This document shows, piece after piece, positions 46,027-58,192 of a stretch of DNA of 64,000 nucleotides. Position numbers and translations under genes: made by a program. Below the pieces are notes generated by a model. It had not been told where the DNA came from. It ran no database searches and worked only from the letters and a program-made list of their open reading frames with translations. How positions within the stretch are numbered: position 1 is the first letter of the stretch; each line of letters starts with the position of its first letter. This stretch comes from Aradus depressus (taxonomy: Eukaryota; Arthropoda; Insecta; Hemiptera; Aradidae): NCBI GenBank assembly GCA_963662175.1, contig OY759214.1, positions 1,426,001 to 1,490,000 of the forward strand. The letters run 5' to 3'.

Positions 46027-48856
46027 ATTCTATACTGGAGTTATTTCTAAGAAGATATAACGTTGACATAATACTCATCACTGAAACTAAATTGTCCCAT
46101 AATTTAAATTTCTATATATCAGGCTACAAATCATACAGATCAGACCACCCCAGCGGTCGTCGCAAAGGAGGATCAGCGTTACTAATAAAACATTCGATAG
46201 GTCACGATGAGCTTCCACTTATAAAAGAAGACAAGTTTCAGATAACTCGAGTAGAACTCCATCATACTAACAAAAAATTACAAATAGGCTCATTTTATTC
46301 TGCTCCTGAAAACAGACTATCTCAATCGGATTTTTGGGGTATTATACATGAAATGAAAACTGATTTTATAATCGGTGGGGATTTCAACGCCAAGCATCCA
46401 CGTTGGGGATGCCGACTAGCCAACCCCAGAGGGAGAGTACTGCTAAACACCGTTACTGCACTACAACTGGATGTGATCCACCCCTCTGAGCCGTCTTACT
46501 ATCCACTTGATACAGTCCGTACCCCTGACATCCTTGATTTCTTCATTGGGAAGCGTGTTCAACACATCTCCCAGGTATTAAAAGAACTAAACTCTGATCA
46601 TTTGCCAGTACTTCTTACTCTTCACTTCGATGGTTCTTTACAACACAACGCAGGCTTAATCAGGCACCCGTTCAATTGGAAGTTGTACAATAAAGTCATC
46701 AATCAGAGCGTGGATTTAAAAGTACTTCTGAAAACCCCAGCCGATGTAGATGCTGCGGTGGCTCAAATCACCAAGATAATTCAAACTGCAGCCAGCGAAG
46801 CATCTTCATCCAATCCACTGGGCCCTAAATCACCGTATAAACCTACTCTGATTATTCAACAACTTCTAACTGTAAAACACTCAGCTCGCGCAGAGTGGAT
46901 GAGAACGAGGCATCCAACAGACAAGCAGAGATTCAACAGGGCAACCAGGGATTTAACTCGAGCTCTGAAAGAGGAGAAGAATGTGTCGACCCGAAGCAGC
47001 ATCAATGCTCTTAGCGCCACAGATTGCTCTCTCTGGATGAAAACAAAAACTATCATGAAAGTGCCAATTAATATTCCTCCTTTAAAGGTGGGACCTGAAT
47101 GGTATGCTTCGTCTCAGGAGAAATGTGACCTGTTTGCTAACATACTTGTTCAGCAATTTACCCCACACGATGAAAGTGATTTGGTATCCACACAAAATGT
47201 ATATAAGCGACTGGATGAGCCCCTACAACTCAGCCTGTTTTCAGACTACTTCACTCCGGGTCAGGTGACTAACGCCATAAATCGTTCACCGACAAAGAAG
47301 GCGCCAGGTCATGATCAGATTGTCCAGCCATTACTAAAAGCACTGCCACGAAAAGCTATAGTATATCTCACCCAGATATTCAATGCTATTCTACGGACGA
47401 CCCACATCCCGAATCAGTGGAAACATGCTAAAATCGTCATGGTGAAAAAACCTAATAAGATGGCCAGTGATCCAACTAGTTATAGACCCATAAGTTTACT
47501 TCCCCTGTTTGCTAAAATATTTGAACGCTTGCTGTTACCAAAACTATTAATGTTCCTTTCTCCTCTCGTGCCTGATACACAGCTAGGATTCAGACAGTCC
47601 CACTCATGTCCGCAGCAACTTCATCGAATAGTAAATGAAATATTAAACACATACGAGGAAAAACAAGTATGCTTTGGGCTTCCTGGATACGGAAAAAACC
47701 TTTGACAAGGTTTGGCACCCTGGACTACTCTGCAAGCTAAAACCCCATCTACCGGACACCTACTACAGAATTATAAAATCATACTTGCATTGCCGTACAT
47801 TTTCCGTAAAATATGGTAACACAAGCTCAACATCTAAAGCGATATCAGCAGGAGTGCCGCAGGGTAGTGTTTTGGGGCCCTTTCTTTATCTAATTCATGC
47901 AAGTGACTTTCCTACCTCAGAAAATGTGACTGTAGCACAATTCGCAGATGATGTTGCTGCCCTCAGCAGAGCCCTGACTTATGAAGATGCCAAACATTAT
48001 CTACAACAATTCCTGAACGCAGTCAACTTATGGTGTTGCAAATGGCGCATAAAAATGAACTCCACTAAGTCAACAGTGGTAACTTTCACATATAAAAAAA
48101 ATATACCAAATCCAACCATCTTTCTTAATGACATGCAAATCCCTTGTGCAGAACGAGTAAGATACCTAGGACTAATATTTGACGCGAAGCTAACATGGTC
48201 CCATCATGTCCAGCACCTAGTAGCGAAGACTCGCGGACGAATAACAAACTTGAAGTGTCTCCTCGACCACCGCTCACCCCTTGCTTTATCAGTAAAAAGA
48301 CTGCTATATTTGGTGCTGATACGTCCGATCTGGCAGTACGCTTGTGGCCTATGGGGTTCAGCTGCTAAAAGCCACATAACCAGGATACAAACCACTCAAA
48401 ATCGCGTCATGAGACTCATCACCGATGCACCGTGGTATGTTCGCAACACAGTTCTACATGCTGATCTTGAAATACCGGAAGTAGCGGAGGTCCTCAAAGA
48501 ATCCTACATCCGAATGCAGACAACAATGGCCAACCACACAAATCCACTGGTCCGGGAAATTGCTGAACACCCACCACCTTTACCACTGGAACGCAGACTT
48601 AAAAAGAAGCGACCGCATGATTTTCTTCTCATCAATTGATCAAAAGACAATTTTTTTTTTTTTTTTTTTTTTCTTTCTCATATTATGTTCATTTTATCTA
48701 CTTTAAAAGTAACTTGTTTAGGGCAATTATTGAATTGTACCTGAGTTCATATCTCATGTTAATTAGGCCATTGGCCAGGTATTATTGTTATAGACAGCCC
48801 AACTATAATATTCATGTATAGAATAATAAAGTTTACAATAATTAAAAAAAAAAAAA
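46027..48856 (+). mobile_element. Jockey-type LINE B, copy 2 (5'-truncated)
   Basis: It begins inside the endonuclease domain (NVDIILITETKLS) directly after a (TAA)-rich tract. It ends with an A-run at 48843-48856 after AATAAAGTTTACAATAATT. Its last 0.9 kb is almost identical to the inverted copy at 24376-25267. Confidence 0.9.
46030..48639 (+). pseudogene. Jockey B ORF2, nearly intact but frameshifted
   Basis: Segment one (to 47705) has the endonuclease core (DFIIGGDFNAKHPRWGC, NSDHLPVLLTLH) and the fingers of the reverse transcriptase (KKAPGHDQIVQPLLK, SYRPISLLPLFAKIFERLL). A single frame change near 47690 leads into segment two (47674-48639), with TFDKVWHPGLL, AGVPQGSVLGPFLY and the catalytic AQFADDVAAL, then the thumb to HDFLLIN-stop at 48639. 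The 5' part and ORF1 are absent. Confidence 0.9.
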
Positions 48857-50559
48857 ATTGTGTTCTTACATTGTTATACTGTTTTCTTATTGATCTCATT
48901 TGAGATTAGAACTTCATTGTTAGAAATTGATAACAACTTGTGTCATAAGTACAAAAAGTTTAATAGGTTTTAGAAGAACATTGACCATGTTGAAAGGACT
49001 CCATTGTCGAAGTTCAGTTTTGCGAAAATTTAAGTCAAGTTGTTCGTTAGTGCCCTCCATTACTCCAAGACAACTCTCTTTGTCAGTTCAAGTTGATAAC
49101 TTTTCTTGTTTGATTCGTGATTTCTGAAAAATCAGTAATTTTTCATTCCTACATTAACTGAGAAGTGAGAATTCTAACGAGACTGGTGTCAAACTTTGTA
49201 AAGTAGAAGAGACAGAACTTTCTCTAGCGGGGTCAATCTGAAACCCTAACAAGTCACTTTTCCATCTGACAATGAATCAAACCTTGTGCATCTCTCATGG
49301 TATTAACCGAAGCTGTTTAGTCACCAAAACCGTACCAAAAATTCAATTATGTGTGTTCTTGATAGATTGCTTCGAATTCGACACAGAAAAACGACTTTTT
49401 GAAAGAAAAAATAGAGTTTATCAAAAATTGTTTTGATAGATTTTATTAAATCATATTTTTTAGTAAAAACAAAAAAAAAGGTATTAAGGTGAGAGTAAAA
49501 AAATGAAGAAGCACTTCCCCTCCTGCTTAGGGCGACCAAATTTACTTGATTTTTTCTATTAAAACGCTTCGTGCACCGCATATGTGAAAACAAAACCTAG
49601 AATATATGCGTCGCGTCTGGTTTTGAAGATTATCAAACAAGAATGTTTACCTCAAAGTTTAAAAAACAACATTTAACGGTAAGACAAAACTGCGTGTTCA
49701 ACATTTTGAAAAAATTGTAAAAGTGAGTGTTGATAATTTTGAAACAGCTGAACAGTAGAATTTCATGACATAATTCGTTATAGATTTAAAGGAAATTTAC
49801 GCATACCTCTGCCAACAACATTTTCACCGCTACTGCCGTTTAAGAGAGTTATGTAAAAATTTCGAAAACGTGTTCTTTCTGGGGAACATTTGAGAATCGG
49901 ACCGTCCTTTTATAGGAATTTTTTTGTCGCAAGTTAGCACCGTTATAACAGAACGCCCTGAGTAGAGGGGACTGAACGTTCGTGTTGACGATATACAACT
50001 ATTTGAGATCCGTAACATAACGAACAATGTTCTCCTTCGAGTTGGTTACCTATCAAAGAGGAAAACATTCGTTTGGCGAAGAGTGAATGTGCGCATCCAC
50101 TCTTGATACACGATGAGTCTATACTTATTTTTGGTTGTCACTGTACTAAACTTTTCATTGTTCCATATCCATTTCTATTGGGGAAAAAATGGAATGAAAA
50201 ACGAATGTTTCAGTTTTTGGAATTTTTTCAAATTAATCCAATCATAAATAAAGAGGATCCGCGTCTTCCCGCTTTGTTTTTCCTTCTATTTAATGTTTCG
50301 AACTAAAGGTCGAATGGAACACTGCTCAAAATGGTTTAGGGATCAATTTTTCATGAATATCTCTGCTTGATTTAGGTCTCTTAACAAATGTATATTATTC
50401 CGACGACATTCCAGATTAGTTTATAGGAGAAATAAAATGTAGAAATTCCACTTTTAAAAACATTTAATTATTAATATTTTTTTTGAAATGAAACTACAAA
50501 GGACCTTCTTTATGTAGTGAAGAGATAATGAAAAATTACCCAAACAAGTTCATCAGTAT
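48857..50559. other. intergenic, no gene seen
   Basis: AT-rich. Several open frames of 60-90 codons have no family resemblance and no splice support. Confidence 0.4.
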
Positions 50560-51180
50560 CCTTTATGTCCTCTTCTTACATTTACGGCATCACGGCAACC
50601 TCTTGGCACACTCAAAATTCAGTTTTCCATTAATAGTTGAGGAATCAGGCAATGGCATCATTTTCTTCCCAGAACCATTGAAGCCCTGCCCGAGCCGCAT
50701 GAGGGCCTGCCGGAGGAGGGGTGCAGTCCGCTCCGCTCTACCAGATTGATGCTATAACCTCCTGCGACAGTCAGGGCGCAAGTCAAATATTGACTCATCT
50801 GAAAACAACAAGATATATCCCCATAGTGTTCTTGCTGTCGGAGTTATTCTTGTGCACGCCAAGCCAAGCGAACAGCGCGGTTTTCAGGTTGAAGTGGCGG
50901 CGATCCTAATGGGGCCTCTGCCATGTTGCCCAACTCCATGAAGTCTGTGCCTCATGGTTTGGTCTCGAACAGACACGACATCATTGAAGTCAGTTGTCTT
51001 CCTGTGACGTTCATGTTGCGTTCTGCCTCCAGATCACCACAGATCTGTCCTGTCGATGGGAGATAGGAGGCCAAGATGTCTTTCAGTCACATCACCTCGC
51101 TCCAGATCGGCCTCTAACAACAACATCCCCTCCTATGTTACCCTCAGCCCTCCCTTCAGTGCACAGAGTTACTTACACTA
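50560..51180 (-). pseudogene. Tc1/mariner transposase relic
   Basis: On the minus strand a decayed Tc1-like protein can be followed across frameshifts: VRDQTMRHRLHGVGQ, then WGYILLFSDESIFDLRPDC, where FSDES carries the first catalytic Asp. An RTDLW and TERH segment lies upstream near 51040-51120. Stops interrupt all frames. The plus-strand frames over it (50528, 50994) are shadows. Confidence 0.55.
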
Positions 51181-52504
51181 ATGTTTCAAATAAAATGTGT
51201 TAAGGTTTCAGTTAAGTTCCGAAAGTCAAACTGAATTTTTATATCATCTGTTTACTTCTCTTGCATGGCTTCTTTTCATAATAAAAAACAATTATGATAA
51301 TATTAAATACCCTTCAATTGTTTGCTCTAAAGTTAGACTAATAGATTTTTTTTTAGAATTTGACAAAAAGTTTAGTATAACCAACAAACACTGTTGATGC
51401 CTAGACCCCTTCGAGCCGGTGTACTTATAATTTTTATAACCGTGAGTAAATAGTTGAATAAAAAAATAAAAAAAAAAGGTTGTCAAGGAGAAGAGAAAAA
51501 TTCTCGCTCATCCGCACAAGAAAAAATATTTATATAATTTTAGTTGTGGAGCGAAGCTGTAATATTTTCTTATATCGTTTTAACATGAAGAAGCAGGAAT
51601 GGCTCGTTTGAAGGGAGAATATGGAGGAACAGCATTCGGTAAGAAATCAAACAGGTGTGGGAAGCTGTTGGATGATAAATAACAACAATAATTTATGAAA
51701 TTGTTTTTAATAAAAATATACAAGTACTTTAAAGACTTTGGGAATGATATCCTAATTCTATTCTAGACATCTAAAGACTTAGGAATGATAGAATTAATTA
51801 CATAATTACATGGATTACATCCTTGGTCCTGTTCTAATAAAAAACTTTCACTAATAAACTCACGAACATAAAATACATTCTACATGTAATTGTCTACAAG
51901 TGAGGCTATCATTTCTAAAACGAGCTTCATAAATTTTTATTTCGAAATACTTGTTTAAATATTTTCATGATTTCATGAGGTTACAGTTGCTGGAGTGGGC
52001 TCCAGACACAGATCCACTAAGACATAAAGTTGGTCATCCTTATTCTTATTTATCTCAGTGATATTGCCAACTACTTGAAGGACATTTTGGAAAAGAGTGC
52101 ACCACACTGTCTTAGTTCAGTTAATACAATAAAATAATTAATTGATGGGAAGCAGCATCGAAATTCAGAAGAAATAAGAAAATAACGCAATTTCGGGAAT
52201 TATTTTATTTTAATCATTTATTATTATTATAATTTTAAGCTTATCTTAAATTATTTTATAGATATTTTGAAAAATGTTCCTTGCGTCTGTCTAGTTGCTG
52301 AATTTTAGATAATAATCAACGTTTTATGTTGACCCTTGTGAAAATAACAATTTGAAAAAATAAAACATGATATTTATATGTGTTTGTTCGTTCTGTTTTA
52401 CCTTTATAAGTATTATTTGCAAACATTTCGAAAAATTAGCTCGTTTTGGAAGTAAACGCCTCAAGTACTTCTTATTAATATCTGTTCTTAGCTACGTTAG
52501 AGAT

Positions 52505-52556
<52 letters not shown>

Positions 52557-54205
52557 TCTAATGCCAAGGTTTAGAGTCCTTACGTTTTTAAAGGCCTTAG
52601 GTAACTAGAGGTTGCCATCCTATTCTAAGTCATCCTTAGTTTGTCAGCAGAAATAAGAATCTGGTATATATCTGTACATATGACTTACTTATCATAAATA
52701 CTACAAGACACTTGGATATTATTTAATATTGTTCTACAATTATTTAAAAACTAGCAGATTCACTGGGCGTTGCCTAACTGTGAAACCATGGTTGGTACAG
52801 GAAAGTCCTGTTTTGGCCAAAACGGATATATTTTAAATGAACATTTAATTTATTCTGAATTCCCTTTCCTGAAAACCAAACAAAGTTTTCTGTTCCTTGG
52901 AATGTTTTAAGCCAAAATATATGTGTTTTTTTTTTTCTATAATAATTTTAAGAGAATATTAATTTGAACACATAAAATTTTAATATTAAAAAAGTAAAAT
53001 AAATGAATTTTTTTACATTTGTTTGATGTTTTTCTTAATAACTTTAAAAAATGTCATCTGTTTCTAGAATGTAATTAAAATTAAAGCCATGAAGGGGATT
53101 ACGTGAGCAGTTATAAGAATTGTTGTATTGAGCCCCCCCCCCCCCCCCCCCCCCCATTTACTTCTTTCTTTTTGACTGAAACTCAATAGTTGTCGTCCTA
53201 ATAGGATTTTGGATTCACAATACAATTTGAGACAGGACATTTGAAAATACATAAATTCGATGAAAACTCAACATTCAATTTGTGTACAATTACAAAAGTC
53301 GAGAGCATCAGTTTAATCTGTACGTCTGTATGTTTGTTTGATGATACGAGAAATATCATACATAAAATTTGCCGGGGCCTTTTAAGGATCGTCCAACTTA
53401 GAATATAGGCATGTGGCTATGAGGGTTGCCCGAAAAATAAAATCAAATAATAAAAAACTCTGATCTGATTTTCATGAAATTTCATAAGTAGCATCCTTAT
53501 AAGCCTCTGGACAGATAACGTTAATAACTTGCCTTAAAGTTATCAACCTGGCAACCTGCTAGTGATATATAAAATAAGTAATTAAAAATTCCAAGATTTA
53601 ATACAGCTGGTAGGGTTAACTTAACTGGTTCTAGTTGGTCAATTAAATAAAAGTACCTTGATGGGAGGATTGGCCGCAGCGGAGAGAAGGGCGAATGTGA
53701 ACATGGCGTCCCAGCTCCGTCGCAACCAGTCTTACATCATAACTAAAATTGACATTTTGGTCTATTAGCGTTATTTGAACATTTGTTCAACCCTTATTGT
53801 TGATGTGCTCCTCCATATTGACAAGTTGCGGCTATGTACCGTATTCGCAGCCCAGAAGAATGAAGAAGTACAACAAACTTGTAATGGTAGAATTCATTTT
53901 TAAACATTTCAACAAAAACATAGAAAATCAGAAAACGCTTATTATTAAAAACCATTTACTAATACTGAATCAAGTGTTTCACTTGACGAAGGTCTTATTA
54001 CATCTAAATAAGAAATAAATAGCCAGTCCGATATTAGCATTTTTGTGATTGGCTCCTTCTTCTATGCCAATCAGAGCATCTGGTGGTAGGGTTTCTATGA
54101 GAATGCGTCTCTTAATTTTATCTATAAGATTTTTTCAAAGACGTTTTTGATTTAAGAAAATATATATACATATCAGAGATATTTGTGAAAATAAAGTCAA
54201 TAAAA
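51181..54205. other. intergenic, simple repeats only
   Basis: It contains a (TA)n tract (52510-52550), a 23-base C-run (53133-53155) and a sequence near 52751-52790 whose complement resembles the Helitron 3' end (GGCAACGCCCAGTGAATC then TGCTAG). Near 53310-53510 are words shared with Helitron 5' units (TTTTCATGAAATTTCATAAG). No gene was seen. Confidence 0.45.
52510..52550. repeat. (TA)n microsatellite
   Basis: About 40 bp of TA dinucleotides followed by a T-run. Confidence 0.93.
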
Positions 54206-54210
54206 AAAGA

Positions 54211-54450
54211 AGTTCTACTCTTTATAGCCACCAGATACAGAGAGCTCAAGTTGGACATCCTGCGAGTTTTTCAACCTAGTTCAATAATATTACCTCCATA
54301 TAGTGTTTTAGTTTGAAATTATTTAAAAGAAGTTCTACTCTTTATAGCCACCAGATACAGAGAGCTCAAGTTGGACATCCTGCGAGTTTGTCAACCTAGT
54401 ACAGTAATATTACCTCCATATAGTGTTTTAGTTTGAAATTATTTAAAAGA
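54211..54450. repeat. 120-bp tandem duplication, 2 copies
   Basis: The block AGTTCTACTCTTTATAGCC to GAAATTATTTAAAAGA occurs twice in direct succession with a few substitutions. Confidence 0.93.
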
Positions 54451-54848
54451 AGCGATAAGATAAACATTTTAACAAAAAAATATTATGGTATACATGAATA
54501 TGTGTTTAGGAACAATGTTCATGAGCCCTTACGCCTAGCGCTGGTTAATAATAAATAAAGGTAAGCATCAACGGTAGTTTTAATGTTAATTATTAAAAAA
54601 ATAAATAACAATGGTAAAATTTAACAACTCCAAAATATATTGGAAATATATTTCCAATAAATATAATTCCAAAATATCTTTCTTTTCAGCCAATTTATGT
54701 AAAAAAAAAAATGTTTCCTTTTTAATGATTAATATTTAACAATATATGGATAACAATATATACATAAAGCATTTTATATATATATTATTTATAAAGCAAC
54801 ATATCTGATTTACTGTAAAATGTTAGCAGCCCGTTCAATGATCCTCCA

Positions 54849-54967
54849 CAATGAGGCACCTCAATGAGGCACCTCAATGAGGCACCACAATGAGGCACCT
54901 CAATGAGGCACCACAATGAGGCACCTCAATGAGGCACCACAATGAGGCACCACAATGAGGCACCTCA
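54849..54967. repeat. 13-bp minisatellite, 9 copies
   Basis: ATGAGGCACC plus TCA or ACA is repeated nine times, the two spacer variants partly alternating. Confidence 0.95.
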
Positions 54968-55266
54968 GGGAAGAGCGAGTTAATAAAATGGATTTGTCCT
55001 CAAATGAAGAGTTTCTTTTTAAATTTCCTTATACATGATGTAAATAACTTTTTAGTCTTGAAAAAAAAAAATTTATGTCCGAAATTGTTGCTTTTAACAG
55101 GAAAAAAGTGTTATTGTACTGGTAACTGGCTCCCCCACCTCTCAGGACATTCAACTTGTGATCTCTAATAATAGCGCTGTCGTTGCCGGGGGCAGCAGCC
55201 TGGAGGACGGGACACGCGGGTTGTGCCTCCTCTCATACTGAGTTCCCTCCAGAAAGGCCGCCAATT

Positions 55267-57115
55267 CTAGTTACAACTGAAATCATCAACTTCTTCTTCT
55301 CCTTCCTCTTTGGCCTGGGTCAGCTTCTTACCTCCTTGCACATGATTCATAAATCTGAAACAATAAACAGAAAAAAATATATTACTAATTTAAATACTAA
55401 GAATAAGTTAAAATGAAGGACCTAATACATGAAACGTTTTACTTCAAGAGGTACTCCAAGGCGGATTACAAGGAACCTTGCGATTCTGATTTGGTAGTGA
55501 TGTGTGTTTGTCACTCACTATAATAAGCTGTGCAACAGGATTTTTTTTTGGAAATTATATTTACCCGATTTGTGAAACATTTTGTGATTTGCTGACTTGT
55601 GACAGTCCAATGTATACATCCTACAGAATGTTTCCAAAAAAAAAAAAACCTTTTGTAACTCACTGAAACTTACATCTCCACCAAATATTTTAAAAAATCG
55701 GAGAAATGAAGAGGAATTTCAAAAAAAGAGTATGTGTTGATTTGACATGGAACGACGTATACAAAATAATGCTAGTGGGTTACAGCATTAAATTTAATCC
55801 TGAGTAGGCAAATTCAAAATATGAAGTTTGGTTGAAGTATGTTCAGAATTTACCCGTAATGATGGAATAGACCGAACAATAAAACATTCAATTTTATTTA
55901 AAAGCTAAGATAATTAAAAATAGTTTTCTACAAGTTGCTCTTAGTCCTACTGTTTACTTTTTCTTGTATATGCTAAGATGTTATCAAATAATCCTTTTAT
56001 ATTTAGTACAAAGCATTTGGCTGAAGTGTTAAACAATTTTTTAATAATTTTAAAATGGAAAGTTTTGTGCTGAATAAAGTGCATTTGCGGGAAGTGACGT
56101 TGCATTATTTTCTTTCTAAAGAAACTGCAGCACAAACCTACCGTTTGCTATTGGAAGTCTATGATGAACATGCTGCTTCTCAAAACACTTAGAAATTGGG
56201 TGCCATACGAGTTAAAAGAAAGAGATTGAACGACGAAAAAACTGTTTGTGAATTGTTGCTGAGAAGACAAAAAAGGAAGGGCTTTTTGCAGAAGATGAAA
56301 AGTGGATTTATTACGATAATCCGAAACGCAGGCCAGCATGGGTGAAGTCAAGTGAACCTGGCCCACTGGGCCAAAACGGAAGAACATCCATGGGTCAAAG
56401 ATGTCTGTATCTGGTGGGACCAGAAGAGCGCAATATATTATGAGCTGCTGAAACCATTACTGTTGACCGGTAGCGACTGCAATTAATGCGTTTAAAGCGT
56501 AACTCTTAACGAAAAGCGACCGGAATGCGAGAATAGAAATGAAAAGGTGATTTTACTCCATGACAATGCCAGTCCACATGTTAAAAAATCCGTGAAAAAT
56601 TACTTGCAAGGAGTAAACTGGGAAATTGTACCGCAGCCGCCTTATTGGCCAGATCTTGCTCCTTCAGATTACCACTTGTTCCGGTCAGAGCAGTCAGCCC
56701 TTTTCGAGCAGCACATCAATATTTATGATTAAAATGGGTTAATGAACGAATTGTCTCAAATGAGCAGGATTTCTTTTTTCTTGGGATGGCTTTTACCTGA
56801 TAGATTGTAGATGCTGATGGGGCATACTTTGATTAAACCAACAAACAAAAACTGTAAAATAAACATATATTTTTAACCAAAAAAGTCCTGATTTCTAATT
56901 CCCTTACCATAGAAAATGTGACATTTAGAGACATAAATAATATAATTACACTTACATTGCAATAAAAAAAACGATAATTTGGCTGAGTGCAGTCACTAAG
57001 AATATGGCCTGGGGGAAGGGACCCTGTATCGTGTGGATATAGGTCTGTGAGTAGACAAACCCAGACAGAAGAGGAACCGTTGTATCTGCCACAGAGAACA
57101 GGGCGAACACCTTAC
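55267..57115 (-). CDS. SLC46-type major-facilitator transporter, 3' end only
   Basis: Two minus-strand exons, 56956-57115 and 55267-55354, join in phase (AT plus A gives Ile) and end at TAG 55267-55269. The first reads GKVFALFSVADTTVPLLSGF and ends ALSQIIVFFIA. Its GKVF(A/S)L start and two hydrophobic spans match the last transmembrane helices of the SLC46 / proton-coupled folate transporter family. The last exon gives a short acidic cytoplasmic tail (KKLTQAKEEGEEEVDDFSCN). The first exon starts in phase with a Gly codon, so earlier exons must lie beyond the window. The upstream intron holds the LTR retrotransposon, and the intron between the two exons holds a mariner relic. Family assignment is by recall of conserved segments; substrate is unknown. 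Confidence 0.82.
56054..56745 (+). pseudogene. mariner transposase relic
   Basis: The N-terminal helix-turn-helix (VHLREVTLHYFLSKETAAQT, LLLEVYDEHAA) is followed after frameshifts by DEKWIYYDNPKRRPAWV (first Asp), LLHDNASPHVKKSVKNYL (second Asp) and PYWPDLAPSDYHLF (third Asp). This is the D,D34D pattern of mariner. Stops and deletions abound; the C-terminus ends at TAA near 56732. It lies in an intron of the SLC46-like gene, in opposite orientation. Confidence 0.85.
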
Positions 57116-57997
57116 CTGCACATAGGACAAAGAAGCTACAGTAGACCTACCTTAGCACGTATTTTTTTGAAGTGAAGGAATTTTATTTTATATTTCGGTT
57201 GAACATACAATAACATATTTTTATTTCAACTAAAATTATAAAATTCCTTTTAAAGAAAGAAATACGACATGAAAAATATGTTTAAGTAACTAGTAGACTA
57301 GTAGTAACAGAAAGTAGTAACAGAAAGTACGGAGGCAGTATATTTTTATTTTCATAAAACAAAATACACAAGACTATCGTTTCCAAGTTACATAATTTAG
57401 ATCTCCTCGATTGCATTCTCACCTCCTTCAAGGCTACAAGCAATCCGTATAATTGAAGTTCCAGTTTCTTTGTACCATAATAAAAGTTATTAAAACAATT
57501 GTATATATATATATATCATTTTAAACTTGCTTAGTTTGTCAAAAATAATTCGTAAAATATAACATTAAGAAAGAGGCAACGATTATTATAATTTGTTGAA
57601 TATTATTCATAGAATAATACAACTTTAAGAAGCAGTGTATAATCGTAACGACAAACAAAAACTTTGATCATAAAGCAGTGACCAATAGTGATGAATAAAG
57701 GTAATAAGTAGAAAGTGCTAACGTTGAGAAAAACGATTTTAACGTTGAACGAGGTGCATGTCATAGGTGATCGAGCACATTCGTTCTACCAATCAAAAAC
57801 TTTGATTTCCCACAAAATGTATAATGATTATATTTTTTCAAATTAAAAGTAAAGGTAATCAAATTTAGATTTTCAGTAAAATCGCTCAAAGGACAGGAGC
57901 GATTAGGGGGAGGCTTAACACAAAAACTCTAATAACTACCGTTGTAATGAATGTATTGACACGAACTTTCATGTGTAAATTCAAAGCCCTATATGAG

Positions 57998-58192
57998 AAT
58001 TAAATCTCGCACTTCACTAAAGAACTTTTTAAAAACTTTATTTGACAATTAACACTTATTTAGATGGTACAAGAGATGTTACATGAAGGATGGCTAATGA
58101 CAGACTGAACGGTGGGGGGAAAGGAGCGTATATATAAGCTAAGATATACTGCTGACTCCGCAGCTGCTGGGGCGCTAGGCTGGGGATGTAAG
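57998..58192 (-). repeat. 3' LTR
   Basis: 195 bp, beginning CTTACATCCCC and ending GAGATTTAATT on the minus strand. It contains a TATATATA word (58131-58138) that may serve as TATA box in the 5' copy. Confidence 0.9.

Noticed and set aside
51033..51182. Plus-strand exon-like frame ending SPPFSAQSYLH, followed by AATAAA
   Set aside because: The minus strand here reads as a Tc1 transposase relic, which explains the GC-rich open frame better.
55101..55241. Plus-strand terminal exon reading KSVIVLVTGSPTSQ with an acceptor and a downstream AATAAA
   Set aside because: It overlaps the 3' UTR of the SLC46-like gene on the other strand, has no partner exon and no recognisable family. Kept only as a weak possibility.
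56987..57175. Plus-strand frame of 62 codons at 56987
   Set aside because: Shadow of the SLC46-like exon on the minus strand.
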